Source of the DNA: Microcebus murinus
Lineage: Eukaryota; Chordata; Mammalia; Primates; Cheirogaleidae
DNA length: 64,000 nucleotides
Direction of reading: 5' to 3'
NCBI RefSeq assembly: GCF_040939455.1
Contig: NC_134120.1
Coordinates: 1,642,501 to 1,706,500 of the forward strand
Within the stretch, counting starts at the first letter, position 1, and every line of letters begins with the position of its first letter. This document shows positions 26,701-38,352 of the stretch, in pieces. The position numbers were made by a program, and so were the translations under genes. A model generated the notes under the pieces. It saw only the letters and a program-made list of their open reading frames with translations. It was not told where the DNA came from and ran no database searches.

Positions 26701-28910
26701 TAACAGTTCTCAAACAGTTGAATGAAACTACTGGTAAATAAATTGAAAGTGAACAGAAACACCATTAAATACATGGAAATTAAACAACACACTTCTACAT
26801 AATCCATGGGCCAAAGAGAAAACCTCAAGGAAATAAAAATAAAAAAAAAAATAAAAAATAAAAAACACAGAATGGAAGGCAAGTCAGAGCTCTGCCCGTG
26901 AAGTCTGTGAGATGCGGCTGCAGCCGTGCCCATGGGCTGCGGCAGAAACCTTAGTGGGAAAATTGACGCTGGAAAAGAGGAAAGATTTTGCTCAAACAAG
27001 CTGAATTTCTTTCTCAACAAACTGGAAAAAGCAAGCTAAATGGATCCAAAGCAAGCAGGAGATGGTAATATTAACAATAAAGATGAGGGCAGAAATTAAT
27101 GGAATTGAAAAGAGCCAATAGAGAACATCATTGAAACAAAAAGCTGGTTCTTGGGGAAAAAAATCAATGAAATCAATTAAACTCTAGTAAGCTAGACAAG
27201 GTTAAAGAGGGAGAGAGAGAAGACACAAATTGCTAGCATCAGGAATGGGACAAAGGATATCGCTACAGATTTTGCAGCAATTAAAAGAATAACATTGAAT
27301 AAATAGGAACAGATTTGTGCACACAGATTCAACAACTTAGGAGAAAATGACCAATACTCTATAAGCCACAAACCAACAAAACTCACTCAAAGGGAAGTAG
27401 ACAATCTGAATAGTCCTGTAACCATGAAAGAAGCTGATTTGGAATTCAAGGCCTCCTAAGAAGAAATCTCCAAGCTATGTGGTTTCCCTGAAGATTTTTT
27501 TCCAAACATATGAAGAGCAATGAATACCAAAAACACATATAAGAACTACCACGTATGAAAATTACACGCAAGTATATCTTATGAAGACAGGTACAAAATC
27601 CCTCAACAAAATATTAGCAGATTGAAGCTAGCCATTATACAAAGTACAGAATAATACACCAGAAATAAGTGGAACTTAGTCCAAGTGTGCAAGTCTAGTT
27701 CAATACTTGAAAACAAATCAGTACAATTTCATATAGCATGAAGTTGAAGAAAAAGTGTGTGATCATATCCAAAAAAGTATTTGACAAAATTTATCACTTA
27801 TTTGTGATAAAAAAAAAAAAATCCCAGCATACTATAAGTAGAAATAGAAGGGAACTCCTTCAGCCTGGTAGACAACCCCTGTAGAAATCTGCAGCTAATA
27901 TCGTGCTGGGAGACCGAGCACTCTCTCTCTATGATCAGGAACAAGGCCAGCACGTGAACTCTCGACACTGCCACTCAGCAAAGTCCTGGACACTGCGGCC
28001 AGCACAGTGAGGCAAGGAACGTAAATAAAAGGCCTACAGGTTGGGAAAAAAAGAAATAAAATGTTTTTTACATAAAGTGTAATTATCTATGTGGAAAAAA
28101 AAATGTTCAGGAATTTGCCACCAACCTCCTAGAAATGGTGAGCTCAGCAAGGTGGGAAGATACAAAGTCAGTATGAAAGTGTCCATTGCATTTCTGTACC
28201 CTAACAATGAGTGTGAGGAGACCACCATTGAAACTGTGATTCTATCTAAAAGCACACAAAAGAAAATTAAGTGCTCAAGTATAGTATAAGTACATTTAAG
28301 TACATATTTATCAACGTATGGACAGGATCTGTATCCTAAAAGTTACCAAAAAAAAAAGCTGACCAAAATAAATAAATAAGTGAAGACCTAAATGAATGGA
28401 GAGACGCTGTGTTCACAGATGGAGTTTCCACATAGTAAAGATGTCAATTCTCCCCAAATCAACCGATAAGCTTAATGCAATTCCTACCAAAAGTCAAGCA
28501 ATGTAATTTTTAGATATATGCAAGTTTATTCAGGCATTTGTATGGAAAGAAAAAGACCCTGTACCAGTCAAAACTGTTTTGCACAGAAAGGATGAAGTGA
28601 GAGGATCACCTCCCGACACTATGGCGTGCTATCTAGCTGCATTAATCAACACGGTGGCCAAAGGGTGGACACACAGATCAATGAACCGGGACGGAGAGCC
28701 CAGAAATAGACCCATACGAGTATGCCCAGCAGATTTTTGACAAAGATAAAAAAGCAATTCAAAGGAGGAAAAATAGCTTTTAAATAAATGGTGTTGGAGC
28801 AATTGGACTTCTCTGTAGGCAAAAATATGAACCTTGACTTAAACTTTATATATAATACAAAAGTAACTCAAAATGTATTATGGGATAGAGAAAAGACATC
28901 TAATGTTTAT
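23795..28910 (+). mobile_element. Long decayed L1 (5' region, ORF1 and most of ORF2)
   Basis: The 5' end is suggested by 'agataagatggcacagact' at about 23799, followed by a GC-richer leader with 'gcctgaacgcagagccaccc' and 'ctgtctggtgcccaccagg'. ORF1-like sequence spans about 24830-25560 (landmarks 'aaagaaaatcagtgaacat', 'aagaattctatatctagc', 'caccagcagacttgccctt'). ORF2-like sequence runs from about 25840 to 28905 (landmarks 'aacaattgatccaccaaga', 'taaacaacacacttctac', 'aaaagctggttcttgggg', 'tgtcaattctccccaaatc', 'ggtgttggagcaattgg'). The last part of ORF2 and the 3' UTR are absent. Stops and indels interrupt every frame. The sequence type suggests an old L1M-class element, inserted before strepsirrhine-specific L1s. 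Confidence 0.85.
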
Positions 28911-29569
28911 CGTCTCTCTGCTTCACCAAGATCACCTGTACAGTGCAAAGGAATGATGCTAACCCCAACGTGTACCTGGGTTTCCTTTACAGATAAACAT
29001 TTATACTTCCAGAATATACCAGCGTTTCCCTCTACAAATGATTTCCCTGCTGTCCATCACGCTCTTCCCCGACCCTCTCACCTGGGCACCTGCGGAGCCT
29101 CGCCGGCGGGAGGGAGCACGGCCACCCAGCTGCACCAGGGGCAGCTGAGAGCTGGGGTCCGTGCCCTGTCCCTGGGAAACGTGGTGTCCTAAAGGTCCCT
29201 CCACAGGGGTGTCTCCGCCTCCAGTCTGGTGTCATCAAGACTGGGCACCGCACCTTTTATCCCTCTGCTTCAGCACCTGCGGAGCACCTGGCATGCGGGG
29301 AGCGTTCCGTTGGTTTGGCGACATTGATTTACGCAATCAATGGGCACACAGATTTAAATGAACTCTCTGTGGCTTGCTTTGATTTGAACGATTTGATTTT
29401 GAGGTGAAATAAGATAAAGTCAGAGAACAAGACGGAGTGGAAACGAAGACTCCCCAGACCTTGCAGCCCGCAGCCGGCAGGAGTGAGGCGGGGCGCCCCG
29501 CGTCAGAGAGACCTGAACAGCGGCTCCCACGCTCAGCACGTGTGCGAAGTTGGACAAATCACTGAGGTC
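28911..29569. other. Unannotated stretch, no gene seen
   Basis: A GC-richer section (29040-29300) lies between the long L1 and the Alu. Frames on both strands are unrecognised. Confidence 0.45.
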
Positions 29570-29578
29570 TGCTTAGCC

Positions 29579-29912
29579 ATTTTTTTTTTTTTGAGACAGA
29601 ATCTCGCTTTGTTGCCCAGGCTAGGGTGAGTGCCGTGACGTCAGCCTAGCTCACAGCAACCTCAAACTCCTGGGCTCAAGCAATCCTCCTGCCTCAGCCT
29701 CCCGAGTGGTTGGGACTACAGGCATGTACCACCATGCCCAGCTGATTTTTTGTATATATACTTTTAGATGGTCAATTAATTTCTTTCTATTTATAGTAGA
29801 GACATGGTCTCGCTCTTGCTCAGGCTGGTTTGAACTCCTGACCTCGAGCAATCCGCCCGCCTGGGCCTCCCAGAGTGCTAGGATTACAGGCGTGAGCCCC
29901 CCGCGCCTGGCC
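29579..29912 (-). mobile_element. Strepsirrhine Alu, complete dimer, antisense
   Basis: T-rich start at 29581 and 5' end complement 'cccgcgcctggcc' at 29912. A target duplication 'tgcttagcc' is seen at 29570-29578 and 29913-29921. The two monomers and the 'ttagatggtcaattaattt' spacer are intact. Confidence 0.95.
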
Positions 29913-29921
29913 TGCTTAGCC

Positions 29922-31382
29922 TTTAAAACGTGGGAAATAGCATTACCCTGCCTCATAGTGTAAAACTAAATGAAATGCAATAATATTATCCATTAATTCT
30001 GTTACGAGTATCACTATATTATCCCATCGTTGGAAAGATTAAATTTCTCAAGTGCTGAGGCAGTGTAAAATGATTTATTTGGATCTATGTTGACAAATTC
30101 ATTTTTGTACAAGCAGTAATTTTTGAGCATAGAGTTTGTGTGAGTCTCAGATGTATTTTGTAGACATGTGTGTGGTTTGTGGGGCTTTTGTGTATTTAAT
30201 AAGTAAGCCAACATCCATTTATTTCTGAAGGGGACTGTCTGTTTGTTGTCTAGCACAGATATCTCTGGAAAAGCTGGTATGAGAATCATAGTCCTTTCTT
30301 CATGGACTCCTGTCCAATCCATCATTGAGTTCACAATTGCTCATTACATTTCCTTGTTACTTATTGCATACTGACTCTGGTTCATGGTTAACACAAAGTA
30401 ATTGCCACTCCCAGAATAACTATAACGTTTATTAAAATTGTGCAACTAACTAGCCACTTGGTTAACCACAGCTACTCATTAGCTGGTTACAATTACGCAA
30501 ACTCACTTGACGCTTTCGATACAGATACCCAAGTATGAAACAGATACCCAAGTATGTATTCATACAGATACCCAAGTATGAATAAAAAAAATTGCCTTTC
30601 CACATTCATTTCACTAAACAGCAGCTGCAACGCTTTATTTCCTTTCTCTTCATTGCTCATAACCAACCCATTTACCAGAACCGATAGGCTGTCTTCAATC
30701 TACTGCTGCTGTTCTACTGCTGAGCACATCATCACTGAGGCAGTGTGAGTTAGACTCAAGAAGGAAGAAGAGGTGCTTGGACTAGACCAGGGGTCTAAGC
30801 CCCGTCCCGTCCTGGCCACCAGGAGATCCTTCATTCCTGGGCCACCATGGGCCATGGAAGCAAAGAGTGCAGTGGAAATTAGACCCGTGTGGACTCGGGC
30901 TCCACCAAATTGGTTGTGGCCAATCTGTTGGCAATAAAGAATTTTGGCAACTGGATTTATAAATCTCAATGATATGTTTATTTTTTAACTAAGTGTATGT
31001 TTTCCATACACATATATCAAATTATGTCAAATATATATGGATACTTTTATAATTAATAAAATACATATTAATTTTTTTAAATGTTACTAATTTTGCTGTA
31101 GTTCTTTGTCATAGCCTCCTCTTGTTTCAGCCAATAGACATGAACACAACTAGCATGTGTGAAATCTTTTTATGTTTCTAAGTGGTCCTTATAGAGAAGC
31201 AACTGGTGAAGGCTATCCTAGGAGTTAGAAAGTGTAATTCTAGTTCTTGGAATGATTTTAAATAATGAGAGAAGGAAAGAAGAAAGCAAAAAAGTGGCTT
31301 AAATTCTAGCTCTGCTACATGTCATTCTTATGATTTGGGCAAGATATTTTATTTCTTTTTCCTCATATGAAAAATAAAAATC
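29922..31382. other. Unannotated A/T-rich stretch
   Basis: A/T-rich unique sequence containing the small tandem repeat at 30521-30580. The block at 30785-30960 begins with 'accaggggtctaagccc' and could be an old DNA-transposon relic, but its ends could not be matched. Confidence 0.4.
30521..30580. repeat. Three copies of a 17-base unit
   Basis: The unit 'acagatacccaagtatg' occurs identically at 30521-30537, 30540-30556 and 30564-30580, with spacers of 2 and 7 bases. Perfect identity suggests a recent local duplication. Confidence 0.95.
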
Positions 31383-31707
31383 AAAATACCTATTTTTTTT
31401 TTTTTTTTTTGAGACAGAGTCTCACTCTGTTTCCCAGGCTAGAGTACCATAGCATCAGCCTAGCTCACAGCAACCTCAAACTCCTGGGCTCAAGTGAGCC
31501 TCCTGCCTCAGCCTCCCGAGGAGCTGGGACTACAGGCATGCGCCACTATGCCCGGCTAATTTTTTCTATATATTTTTAGTTGGCCAATTCATTTCTTTAT
31601 ATTTTTAGTAGAGACGGGGTCTCGCTCTTGCTCAGGCTGCTTTCCAACTCCTGACCTTGAATGATCCACCCACCTTGGTCCCCCAGATTGCTAGAAAATA
31701 TCTATTT
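31383..31707 (-). mobile_element. 5'-truncated strepsirrhine Alu with target duplications
   Basis: The Alu body is 31396-31694. The 5' end (right side on the plus strand) stops after 'cttggtcccccagattgctag', so the first 30 or so bases with the A box are missing. The flanks 'aaaatacctattt' (31383-31395) and 'aaaatatctattt' (31695-31707) match at 12 of 13 positions. Truncation thus happened at insertion, not by later deletion. Confidence 0.9.
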
Positions 31708-33300
31708 TGAATGCTATAAAGTTGATGTGAGCAATAAATGTCATATATGACAGTATCTATTTCCCCGTTTTAGTATTTTAAACACAGCCTGACACTGCTA
31801 CATTGCAGAAGATGACGACAAAACTGTGTCAGCGAGTCAGTCACGCAACGACTGCAACAAAACGAGGTGCTGTCCTCCCAGGAAGGCTGCGCCTTGTGAG
31901 GACACCTGGCAGCCCCATTCCCTCGACACCTGACCTGCTTCCTCCTCCGGCGGGGCCAGCGCTCTCTGGTGTGGACGGTGCTGGACAGGACCCTCCTGTC
32001 ACAGTGTGCGGGCTGTGGCAGGGGTGGAGGCAGAGCTGGATCAGAACAAGCATGTTGTGTGAAGTACCTGAACAGGTGAGGACAGGCTGCCTCCCCGGGG
32101 AGGGGAGAGAGGGTTTTTGTTTTGTTCTCTACTCAAAAGCTTTGGAAGCATCTGTGGCTTAAGATTCTCTCCCTGCCCCATCCCAGATGTCAGGGCCTTA
32201 CATAGAGTCTTCCTGCGAACGGAGAGCCGGAAAGTTCCGGTGGGCCCGTGGGGCTGTGGCCCGAGGTCTGGAATGTCCCGCTGCCCTGGCTGCAGACACG
32301 ATTCTCCTTCAACGCCGGGTTCGGAGGCCTGCGGCTTTCGTGGAACGTGCGGGTTGGATTGGGCTACTTACTCTGAGCCCAGCATTTGCATTTGCTGAGA
32401 CATTCGAGGATCTTCCCGAAGTCAGTCCTCTCCATAATCCTTAGCCCCGTCGTTGCCAGGGGCCCATCCCACGTGGGAACCACAGCCACCACGGATCTGG
32501 AATCTCACTCTCTGCTTGTGCGGGAGCCCTGGCTGTCACCAGCAGCAACCTTAGACACAGTCGTGGGGCGCCGCCAGCCCCACCGTCCCCCACTGAGCTC
32601 TGCCGTCCAGGGCCACGCACTGCTTTAGTGCGAGTCTCCAGATGCCAGAGACAGATCAAAGGTTTCCTTGCTGCTAAATCCCGTTTAGGGGCAGCCGTTG
32701 CAGGGCACAGGGGTGAGGAGAGAGGTGACGAGGTGAGAGAGGAGGCAGGCAAAGCGCATGCTCACCCCCCCCATGCCGCCTCAGCTCGGAAGGGTCGCCG
32801 AGCGCCCACCTGGCCGGCCTGTCCCGGAAAGGAAGGTGCGTGCCTCCTCGGAGCAGCCTGCCTGGGCTGAGAAGAGAGAAGAATTGAACCACCGGTTCCC
32901 ATCAGGGTTTTTTGCCTGTGACATTGACTCCCTCCTACGTCTGGGCTGTGTGTGTCGGGGGCTCAGGTGGTGCCTCCTGCCTCTATGTCCCTGCAGGTCC
33001 CCGAAGCAGGAGGCAAGGTGCTAATGCTCTTGTCCATGCTCACAGGAGCCGGTCGCCGCCCCACATCTCAGGCAGGCCCGTGCAGCGGCCGCGGAGCCTG
33101 GGCAGGTGGGGCATCCGCGGCTGTGCCTGGGGGACGTGGCTGGAGCTGTCCCCGGGAGTGACCCCGGTACCGCTCGGTGTACCAGACACGGGCTGGCCCT
33201 CGGCAGGTGTTGCTCATGGTTTCCTGAGTCCGTTAACAAATGGGGGCTTACGCGCATGGAGGGGTGAGTTGACGGGTTCTCTGTTTTAAGACAGTCCATC
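31708..33300. other. Unannotated stretch, GC-rich, no gene seen
   Basis: GC rises from about 31860. Many overlapping open frames on both strands (31803-32162, 32912-33289 plus; 32441-32752 minus) are unrecognised and look like stop-poor GC-rich DNA. Confidence 0.45.
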
Positions 33301-33439
33301 CCTCTTTTATTTCAGTGTGGAGCCCAGGCACAAAACCCCACCAGGGTCGTTGGCCGCGGTGGGCGGCACCGGGCAAGGCGTCCGGCCCATCCGCTGTTCT
33401 CATCCACAGAGTGCGTGCGAGTGTTTGGCGTCGGGGAGA

Positions 33440-34300
33440 GAGGCTTCCCTTTGTGTTGCAGCAGCTGCTAATCCAATTTTCCGGGCCAAAGGATAGTCCC
33501 TGTGATCTAATTCTCAATCTACTGCAGGATTGAGATGAAGACCAAATCATCTTAGAGGATCTAATAATCTTGTTTCGATCGACCAGTTTCTGAGGCGGTA
33601 TCCTTCGGTCGAGACTTTTCAGATAAGCGAAGAAAATCAGGTTAAAAGCCAAAGGCTCCTTTCTGAGATGCGGCTGGCAGGCCGCGCGCCCAGCCCGGGG
33701 CGGCCTGTCCCGTGGCGTGCGGGGCCACGCGGGGCCACTCGAGGACGGTTACTGTACCCGGCAGAGCCGCGGCCGCGCGGCAGCTCGGTGGGTGAAGTGC
33801 TGCGGTTTCTCCCATCGACTGCCTGAAATAAAATAATCTATGATGCATGAACAAGTCTAAATGAAATAATAATATCCTTAGCAGTGAAAAACGGATTGGT
33901 AATACAGTAATTGAGCAGATTTATTGCCGTCTCCTTGAGCTAGCCTGCTGAAACAGCCGGCTATTTTATTTAATCTCATATCCGAGGAATTACTGGCTGG
34001 TAATCCATTGTTAAACATCATTTAGAATGATGGATGAAAATGCCAGCTTCCCCACATAATCAATTCATATCTCATTAGCACATATTATTTATGATTCCCA
34101 TTATGGGACCTGCAGGGGTCTCCAGGGGGAGATGGAGACCTCAGCTGTTGTCGAAATGAGATGAGATATACTGTAGCTTATGAGTTAATAACTGCATATA
34201 AAAAAATACTTCTGCACGGTATTGATTGCTCTAACCGTTTTATGAATGCCCCGAGTGGCTGGGCCGCCCGGTCTCTCGGGGCAGAGCTGTGCCCGGCAGC
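33440..34300. promoter_or_regulatory. Candidate enhancer cluster, part 1
   Basis: Repeat-free sequence with a run of TF-like words: 'aatacagtaattgagcaga', 'gcagatttattgccgtctc' (a CDX/HOX-like TTTATTGC), 'atccattgttaaacatcat' and 'cacataatcaattcatatc'. The A/T-rich grammar at 33840-34200 stands between CpG-rich flanks and is what deeply conserved vertebrate enhancers look like. No alignment could be run. Confidence 0.45.
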
Positions 34301-34590
34301 ACTTCCTCCTATGATTTTAAGGTTAATAATCGGGCTCCAGATATTGCAAAAACAACAAAAGGGGGTTCTATTTCGGGACAACTTCCCCCGCAGCAGCAGG
34401 GAGGCACGCCCTTGAATGTCCAGCGCGGGGGAACACGCCGCCGCCGCCAAGGGCTGGGGCCACGCTTCTCCCCGCTACCTATGAAGATAAATCGACATAT
34501 TTCTCCAGCTCCATCCCAGTTGCCTTCTGAGGACACGCTCTGCCGTGTGCCGCCTCCAACACCAATGAGAGGCAAACCTTGATGCATGGG
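34301..34590. other. GC-rich link between candidate enhancer blocks
   Basis: CpG-containing DNA with a CCG-rich tract at about 34437-34448. Frames on both strands are unrecognised. Confidence 0.4.
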
Positions 34591-35160
34591 CTCCGGGCCG
34601 CCGCGGCTGCACCAGTAATCACGGTTACAGTGTCAACCGACGCCTCAATTAAACTGCATTTGAGAATCATTTTATGCTTCAGCTCATAAACATCAATAAA
34701 GGAAAATGAGTAATAAATGACTGTCTAGAGTACAAAGGACCAGCTCATATTTCAGATGAAAATGAAGACAAAATGTAGCTTTTATTTGCCTGTGGAATTC
34801 CCATTAACTGCATCACTGACAAGAGAGAGCTGGATCAATAGCTGGCCGGCCGCAGAAAACCGTTTCTGGCTGTTCAGCAGCCAGTGCGAAAGGAAACCTG
34901 TCATATTGTGATCTTTATCAGGTAATCTTCATTACAGCAGACCAATGATATATGTATATGCCGGTCAGCTAGGGGCACTTCTAATTCCTGCTCCTGTTTG
35001 TGGTTTGACTGTAGAGCGATCACAAATTATTTGTTTACGGTGATGAAAAATCTTCAATGTTCATCCCTTTTATTCTTTTTATAGGTAATCTATATCTGGG
35101 AACTTTCTCCCAAGACTACTTTATTCACTCAGGATTTTTAAGAAAGTATTATATCAAATC
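34591..35160. promoter_or_regulatory. Candidate enhancer cluster, part 2
   Basis: Repeat-free block with 'gcctcaattaaactgcattt', 'gagtaataaatgactgtc', 'cccattaactgcatcactg', 'gatctttatcaggtaatc' and 'acaaattatttgtttacgg' (the last overlapping a forkhead-like TGTTTAC). Composition and site density suggest a conserved developmental element. Confidence 0.45.
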
Positions 35161-36700
35161 TTACCTTCCTCTCCCCTCTGAGGAAAGAGGGACCTGTCAA
35201 GGCCGGCGAGGGGGCTTTGCTGGAGCAATCCGCAAGCTCCTTCTCCCAAGTTCTGGAAGGAGCTTCGCTTTCTCTGTGAGCTGCTGCCCTCCCCGAGCAG
35301 AAAATGCTGCCGGCCACGGGGCACGGCAGTGAAGGCTTCATGCAACATGCAAATGCAGCCAAACCGGGTTCTTTGGCCCTCCGTGTGCCCACGAGGAAGC
35401 AAGAGGAGAAGGATGGAAACAAAGAGGACACATTCTGTTAAGCGAGCACAGGGTCAGCCATTGCAGGGCGTCCCTTTTGCATGAATGCCGCGCCAGTGCG
35501 GCAGTCGGTGCTGTCCGGCAAAGTCAGGCGGGTGACACGGGATCAGGGGAAGCACCTCACAGAGAGGGGACTTGGAGAGGCAGAGGGTAGGGGACGAGGC
35601 AGGGCAGTCCCCAGGGAGGACACGAGGGAAGGTGGGGACCGCGCTGTAGCAGCCACGGGGGTAGAGGGTAGCCGCTCGGACATTTCCCACCCGGAGACTC
35701 TGGTCCTGCTGGACGCCACGCGCTTCGCAAATGTGACCGCATCCTCCAGAATCCCCCCAGGGAAACCGAGCGGACGCCCTCCCGTGGGGATTCCCACCCG
35801 CTCCGATCCCAGGAATCGGGATGGGAGGAAGGGCCGACCCTGTGGGCCCACCAGAGGGGTGCGTTACTTGTTGCTGTGTCTTGAGTTTTTTATATTAAAG
35901 GATCTTTCAGCGTTAAAATTGCCCTTTCTTTACACGCCCGTCCTCTCTCTTCTTTTTGAGATCTACAGGCACATCCCACCTCGAGGAACTGAGACGGTTT
36001 TCACACGGCCACGCAAACGCACTCGAGGTTGGACCCCTGGCTGTTAGGAAATGCAGGCGACTGACGTAAGAAGTACAAGGGGTGGCCTGATAAGTCATAC
36101 ATCCACTAGAATGTCTGACCACAAAGAACCAGCAGGTGTGGCCACCAGCCTCTCCCCGCCAGTCGGGGACGCAAGCGCGGCGGCGGACAAGGCGCCCGAG
36201 TTTGGCGTCCCGGTCTCTGCACTCCCAGGGAACTGTGAGCCTGAGCACGGCCATCTAGCCGATGTTTGAGTGCAATGTCTGCACCCTCAAAGGACCCACG
36301 GGAATGGCGTTGCTGGCCTCTCTTGGCATTTCTTTCAGGAAGAGCGATCACTATGTGAAGAGGGAGCGGCTGCCGGTGAGCACCCCTCCCCGCCCCGGCC
36401 CCGCCCACCCCCGCCGCGCTACGCACTGCAGCAGCCCGGACCATCGGCCTCAGAACCACGGAGCCGGCGCCGCTGGACGCCAAGGTTCTCTGCGATCCCC
36501 GCCCTCTCACCCGCCCTGTGTCCACAAGGGAGCTGCGTAAGTCCACCTGCCACCGCTGGATTCAGCTGGGACCTTGGAGAATCACATGCTCTACTTTCTC
36601 CACCGTTGTTTTCAGGGAAGAGACTTCCTAATGGCTAAATAGCCAACAAACCAGCATCTGCTTGTCTGACGAAGTTGGTGATACCCAGGGCCAAACGCAG
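35161..36700. other. Unannotated stretch, no gene seen
   Basis: GC-rich and CpG-containing, with the 188-aa plus frame 35481-36047 unrecognised. A further CpG-rich section spans 36120-36540. No repeat or gene was assigned. Confidence 0.4.
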
Positions 36701-36704
36701 CTTA

Positions 36705-37375
36705 GAACCCTTCATGCGTTACTGGTGGGAACGTAAACGGCGCGGCCACTCCGACAGGCGGCTTGGCATTTCTCGAACTGTTGAACACAGAGCAGCCCCA
36801 CGCCCCAGCAACGCCGCTGCCCCTAGGCGTGTGCCCAAGATGGATGAAGGCCTACATCCATGCAAAGCCGTGTATGTGTGTGTCCGTGGCAGCGTTATGC
36901 ACAAAAACCCCAAAGTGGGACACCCCAGATGGCCGCCAGGTGACGATGGGCAGTGCTGGCGTGTCGGGCCACATGGCAGGGAAGAGACACGCAGGACTGA
37001 CACCTGCCGCAGCGTGGCCAACCCGTGGCAACGCCGAGTTACCTGGGTGAAGGCGCCGTCGCGGGCTGCGTGCCGTGTGGTCCGTTCACGTGAAATGTCC
37101 GGGACAGACAGATCGAGAAACAGAAGATACGGTGGTGACAGCTGGAGGCGCCGGGGAGGGGTGCAGGGAGAGAGGGACGAGGAGCAAGTGGTTCCTCCAG
37201 GGGCAGAGGGTGCGTTCCGAATCCAGGGTGACACCTGCCAGTCACTGCGGCTCTGACTACGCTGGGAACCCGAGCTCCGGGCGCTGCGCCTTGACGGTGG
37301 GGTGAACGCTGCAGTGTATGACTCACACCTCAGTAAGGCTTTGGATAAACGCAACCAAGGACGCGATGTGTCATT
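36705..37375 (+). mobile_element. L1 3' end, strongly GC-shifted
   Basis: The L1 order is still readable: 'ttactggtgggaacgtaaac', 'cggcttggcatttctcgaac', a clause for 'cccagcaattccactccta', 'ggcagcgttatgcacaaaa', 'cacgtgaaatgtccggga' and finally 'cacctcagtaaggctttgg'. Many positions that are A or T in L1 consensus are G or C here, creating CpGs. It is far more GC-rich than the L1 at 23795-28910. It carries no intact frame. Confidence 0.8.
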
Positions 37376-37868
37376 TTTCTGATATGAATAGGTGAAATTT
37401 CGATGATGTGGACATCACTCAGTGCTACAGGAGGCAGTTCTTGTTTTTGTTTTTTTGCTTTTTTCCTACCAGAGCACAAGCGTCACAGGAAGCATGACCC
37501 TGCAGCCCCCAAATTCAGGTTCCACAGTTCAGGGACCACCTGGCCACGCTCCGGCCCACAGGCCCCGTCTGGGGGTGCACACAGCCCAGACGAGAGTTGA
37601 CGGCAGCGTGTCACCATCACGGTCGCTCTACGCAGCTAATACAATGTGGGACGCGGGTAGACAGACGCCCCCTCACCTTCAACCCCTACATTGTCGGTGG
37701 TAATACGAGAGCAGGTCTTTTTCGGGGAAAGTCGGGCCCACCCCAATGGGAAGGAGGAAACGGAAGCTGAGCACATGCACCCCTGTGCAGGGGGGGATGT
37801 GGATCCTGGAGCCCACATTGAGGAGAGATGATAAAAATATGCCGCTTGCTATTTACATCTAATTAAAT
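37376..37868. other. Unannotated stretch, no gene seen
   Basis: Unique sequence between the L1 3' end and the mariner-like element. No gene recognised. Confidence 0.45.
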
Positions 37869-38352
37869 TACCGTGTTTACCCGAAAATAAGAGCTACCCA
37901 TAAAATAAGCCCTAGCAGTATGTCTGAGCATTTGCGCAATAGGAGCCCTACCCTGAAAATAAGCCCTAGTGATGGGCATGGCTATAACAATCAGCCCTAG
38001 TGATGGGCGTGGCTACACAGCGCGTCTGCACAACCCATGCCTGTCATCGAGGAGCGGGAAAGAAGACGAGCAGCCCTTCTCATCTGCCCCGTGAGAGCTC
38101 TAGTGCTCAACAGGAGATTGGGGCCAGTGGTTATAAAGGAAACAGAATCGCAAGACATTCAGGATGGAATTCGGGGTTTGGAGAGTTAGGATGATGTTCC
38201 AGAAGAAGACGACTTCACTCTATTTGAATCAATGTAGATTGTTGTACTGTACTTAAAAAAAAAATAACACGTCCCCTGAAAATAAGCAATAGGATGTCTT
38301 CTTGAGGAAAAATAAATATAAGACCCTGTCTTGTTTTCGGGGAAGCATGGTA
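37869..38352. mobile_element. Tc1/mariner-like DNA transposon, non-autonomous
   Basis: The element is 37871-38350 (480 bp), flanked by TA on each side (37869-37870, 38351-38352). Ends 'ccgtgtttacccgaaaataag' and its counterpart at 38330-38350 are inverted repeats matching at 17 of 21 positions. The motif 'gaaaataagccctag' recurs inside. A 23-base unit starting 'agccctagtgatgggc' is duplicated at 37962 and 37993. The TA flanks support the Tc1/mariner superfamily, but I cannot name the family. Internal sequence 38020-38250 shows no transposase frame. Confidence 0.7.

Noticed and set aside
23795..28910. Intact, potentially active L1
   Set aside because: Frames are broken throughout and the 3' end is missing, so it cannot be autonomous.
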